Part shown: positions 62,100 to 64,000 of the stretch, piece by piece
Position numbering within the stretch: position 1 is the first letter of the stretch
How the letters are laid out: every line of letters begins with the position of its first letter
Origin: Myxococcota bacterium
Lineage (GTDB): Bacteria > Myxococcota_A > Bradymonadia > UBA7976 > UBA1532
Length of the DNA: 64,000 nt
Reading direction: 5' to 3'
Assembly (NCBI GenBank): GCA_963169045.1
Contig: CAUJDF010000069.1
Location: forward strand, 141,846-205,845
The notes under the pieces: generated by a model
Seen by the model: the letters and a program-made list of their open reading frames with translations, nothing else
What the model was told of the DNA's origin: nothing
Database searches by the model: none
Made by a program: the position numbers and the translations under genes

Positions 62100-63605
62100 G
62101 TGCTCACCCCCTCCGAAGTGGCCCTGGCCGTGGCCGATCTGGCCCCGAGGATCGAGGGCGGCCAGCTCCAGAAGGTGTGGCAGCCCGACGAGCACACGCT
62201 GGTCCTGCGCGTCCGGCGCCCCGGCGCCTCGGTGTTCGTGGTGCTGTCGTGCGATCCGCGCGCGGCGCGCCTCGCCGAGGCCGGCGACCGGCCGGCGGTG
62301 GTGCCGCCCGAGCCGCCCGGCCTCTGCGCGTGGCTGCGCGCCGCCGCCGAGGGCCGCCGCGTGGTGTCGCTGCGACAGCTGGCCGGCGACCGCGTCGTCG
62401 AGCTCGTCTTCCCCGAGGCGCGCCTCGTGGCCGAGCTCAGCGGCCGCCACGCCAACGTCTTCGGCCTCGACGCCGAGGGCCGCATCGTCGTGGCGGCGCA
62501 CACCTCGGCGAGCACGAAGCGCGACCTGCGGCCGGGCCGGCCCTACGTGGCGCCGGTGACGCCGCCGCTGCGCGAAGACGCGCCGCCGCGCTTCGCCTCC
62601 GCGGCCGCCATCGAGGCGGCGGCGCGCGCGCGCCTCGAGACGGCGGGGGCCGACGAGGACGCGGCGGCGCGGCGGCGCCTGATCGGCGGCGTGCGCGCGC
62701 GCCTGTCGCGGCTGCGCGCGAAGGTCGCCGAGGACGTGGCGCGCGCGGCCCGCGCCGAGGAGCTGCGGCGCTTCGGAGAGCTGCTCAAGCCGATCGCGCA
62801 CTCGCTGCGTCGGGGCGCCACCGAGGCGCGCGTGCAGGACTGGTACGCCGAGGGCGCGCCCGAGGTGGCCGTGCCGCTCGACCCGACGCTCGACGGCCCG
62901 GGCAACGCCGCGCGCTACTTCGCGCGCTACCGCAAGGCGCGGGCGGGCGCCGAGCGGGCGGGGGAGCGCCTGGCCGAGGTCGACGCCCAGCTCGCGGCGC
63001 TCGCGGCCATCGAGGCGTCCGACGCCGACGCGGTGGGCGTCGAGGCGGCCCTGCGCGCGGCCCGGCTGTGGCGCGCGCCTCCGGCGGCGAAGGCCGCCGG
63101 CAAGGCGGCGGCGCCGCGCAAGCCCTACCGCGCGTATACGAGCCGCGCCGGCGAGCCGATCCTCGTCGGGCGCGGCGGCGCCGACAACCACGACCTGACG
63201 TTCCACGTCGCGCGCGGCAACGACACGTGGATGCACGTCCGCGACGCGCCCGGGGCGCACGTCGTGGTGCCCCAGCCGGCGCGCGGCCGAGAGCCGCACC
63301 CGGAGACGCTGCTCGACGCGGCGGCGCTGGCGATCCACCACAGCGATCTGCGCGGCGAGCCCGGCGCCGAGGTCACGGTGACGCTGCGCAAGCACGTGCG
63401 CGCGGTGGCCGGCGCCGCGCCGGGCCGCGTGACCGTCGCCGGCGGCCGCACGCTGACCGTCCCGGACCTCGCGGCGCGCGTCGAGCGGCTGTACGCGGAC
63501 GCCGAGCCGGCCTGTGCGCGCCGGGCGAGGGTGGCGCGCTGGTCGCGAGTGGCGCGACCGCGCTCGGTGGCCGCCTGCCGGTCAACGTTTCGGGCGGACT
63601 GCTGA
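62100..63605 (+). CDS. rqcH: RqcH/NFACT-family ribosome quality-control protein; tail after about 63508 not native
   Basis: An NFACT protein (FbpA/RqcH), which binds stalled 50S-tRNA complexes and, in Bacillus, adds Ala tails. It has an NFACT-N domain (LQKVWQPDEHTLVLRVRRPG; VAELSGRHANVFGL), a middle coiled coil (about residues 175-325) and NFACT-R (YTSRAGEPILVGRGGADNHDLTFHVARGNDTWMHVRDAPGAHVV, from about 343). GTG 62100 is the start. The homology ends near VERLYADAEPA; residues read afterward (from about 63508 to the stop at 63605) are an Arg-rich shadow of a thiolase frame, so the native stop has been lost at a junction. Confidence 0.88.
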   Translation: MLTPSEVALAVADLAPRIEGGQLQKVWQPDEHTLVLRVRRPGASVFVVLSCDPRAARLAEAGDRPAVVPPEPPGLCAWLRAAAEGRRVVSLRQLAGDRVVELVFPEARLVAELSGRHANVFGLDAEGRIVVAAHTSASTKRDLRPGRPYVAPVTPPLREDAPPRFASAAAIEAAARARLETAGADEDAAARRRLIGGVRARLSRLRAKVAEDVARAARAEELRRFGELLKPIAHSLRRGATEARVQDWYAEGAPEVAVPLDPTLDGPGNAARYFARYRKARAGAERAGERLAEVDAQLAALAAIEASDADAVGVEAALRAARLWRAPPAAKAAGKAAAPRKPYRAYTSRAGEPILVGRGGADNHDLTFHVARGNDTWMHVRDAPGAHVVVPQPARGREPHPETLLDAAALAIHHSDLRGEPGAEVTVTLRKHVRAVAGAAPGRVTVAGGRTLTVPDLAARVERLYADAEPACARRARVARWSRVARPRSVAACRSTFRADC

Positions 63606-63784
63606 GCCGCGGACATCCGGTGGCCGCCACGGGCTGCGCGCAGGTGGTCGAGATCGTCCAGCAGTTGCGTGGCGAGAGCGGGGCTCGCCAGGTGGAGGCG
63701 GCGCGCGTCGGTCTGGCCCAGTGCATGGGCGGTGACCAGGCGGGCGACACCAAGTCCTGCACGGTAATCGTGGTTTCGAAATAG
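63509..63784 (+). pseudogene. C-terminal fragment of a thiolase (acetyl-CoA acetyltransferase family)
   Basis: From 63509 the second frame reads GLCAPGEGGALVASG, ALGGRLPVNVSGGLLSRGHP, AATGCAQVVEIVQQLRG and ARQVEAARVGLAQCMGGDQAG, then stops at TAG 63782-63784. This is the last third of a lipid-transfer/thiolase-family protein; the GHP and CMGG active-site motifs are present. The nucleophile-Cys domain is absent and there is no start. The fragment directly follows rqcH with no spacer, so it is either a decayed gene or the start of sequence from another locus or organism. Confidence 0.8.
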
Positions 63785-63822
63785 TGGCCGCCGCCGAGCG
63801 GCACCAAAGAGGGGGTACTGCA

Positions 63823-64000
63823 TTGTTTTTCCGCAAGTCGTGTGCCAGCGCCGGTGGGTCGTGGCGGGGAGCCTGGCTGGGTTTCGCGTTGCTGTGGCCG
63901 GCGCTGCTCCCGGCGGCGGCGCCGGACACCGGCGCCCAGCTGGAGGAGGTGATCGTCACCGCGCAGCGGCGCGAGCAATCGCTGCAGGAGACGCCGGTCT
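63823..64000 (+). CDS. TonB-dependent receptor, N-terminal part; continues past the window
   Basis: TTG 63823 follows AAGAGGGGG. The first residues form a signal peptide (ending LLPAAAPDTG), then LEEVIVTAQRREQSLQETPV, the TonB box and plug start of receptors common in Sphingomonads and gammaproteobacteria. It lies 38 bases after the thiolase fragment. The window ends at 64000 in the plug domain. Confidence 0.8.
   Translation, partial: MFFRKSCASAGGSWRGAWLGFALLWPALLPAAAPDTGAQLEEVIVTAQRREQSLQETPV

Overview
The window is a very G+C-rich, densely coded segment of a Gram-negative bacterium, most likely a member of the Myxococcota (formerly Deltaproteobacteria). The evidence is a set of features typical of that group: zinc-ribbon/GYF-like/TPR membrane proteins, a run of TPR proteins with an AgmX/PglI-type TonB-like C-terminus that resembles the Myxococcus Glt (gliding) and Nfs (spore coat) machines, DUF1592/DUF1552 lipoprotein loci, and Asp/Ala-rich linkers behind lipoprotein signals. 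No rRNA, tRNA, CRISPR array or insertion sequence was recognised, and no gene-free stretch exceeds 300 bases.

Layout. 1-3346: an open-ended BY-kinase-like ATPase, two small envelope proteins, a beta-barrel-like protein and a Fic protein with a ruined active site. 3414-22112: core metabolism and information genes. glnE and ilvE run leftward; glmU, glmS and a PcrA-type helicase run rightward, followed by two zinc-ribbon/TPR membrane proteins, gatC-gatA-gatB-mtnA, and rplU-rpmA-obg. 22250-32536: a seven-gene rightward block of secreted coiled-coil and TPR proteins, a TPR lipoprotein, a short periplasmic protein and a GltG/PglI-like inner-membrane protein. 32544-39996: polysaccharide export and precursor genes, namely an 18-strand-type barrel candidate, a short OPX (Wza-like) lipoprotein, a nucleotidyltransferase on the other strand, a UDP-sugar 4-epimerase, a UDP-HexNAc 6-dehydrogenase and a full Wzc tyrosine kinase. 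39993-46981: an accessory island with a Cys-less rhodanese, a three-gene DUF1592/DUF1552/lipoprotein operon, a secreted esterase and a Tat-exported flavin amine oxidase. 47030-56421: leftward polysaccharide assembly genes, namely an O-antigen-ligase/TPR protein, a NodU-type carbamoyltransferase, a WbuB-like glycosyltransferase, an AsnB-type amidotransferase and an unusual fusion of a WbaP-type initiating transferase with a Wzy/ligase domain. 56570-62028: a five-gene leftward operon (pepA, Omp85-like, DUF4390, NtrY-like kinase, NYN) in which every junction is a 4-base stop/start overlap. 62100-63508: an RqcH/NFACT gene.

The most interesting biology is the direct adjacency of a Glt/Nfs-like envelope machine (22250-32536) to a complete-looking Wza/Wzc/Wzy-type polysaccharide pathway (32544-56421). 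It suggests a self-contained system that assembles and moves or organises a decorated (probably amino-uronic, perhaps amidated and carbamoylated) surface polysaccharide. The AglRQS/TolQR-type motor known to drive such machines is not in the window.

Caution: at about 63508 the RqcH gene runs without any spacer into the last third of a thiolase, followed by the start of a TonB-dependent receptor of a style common in alpha- and gammaproteobacteria. The last ~490 bases may be an assembly chimera and should not be used to infer context.
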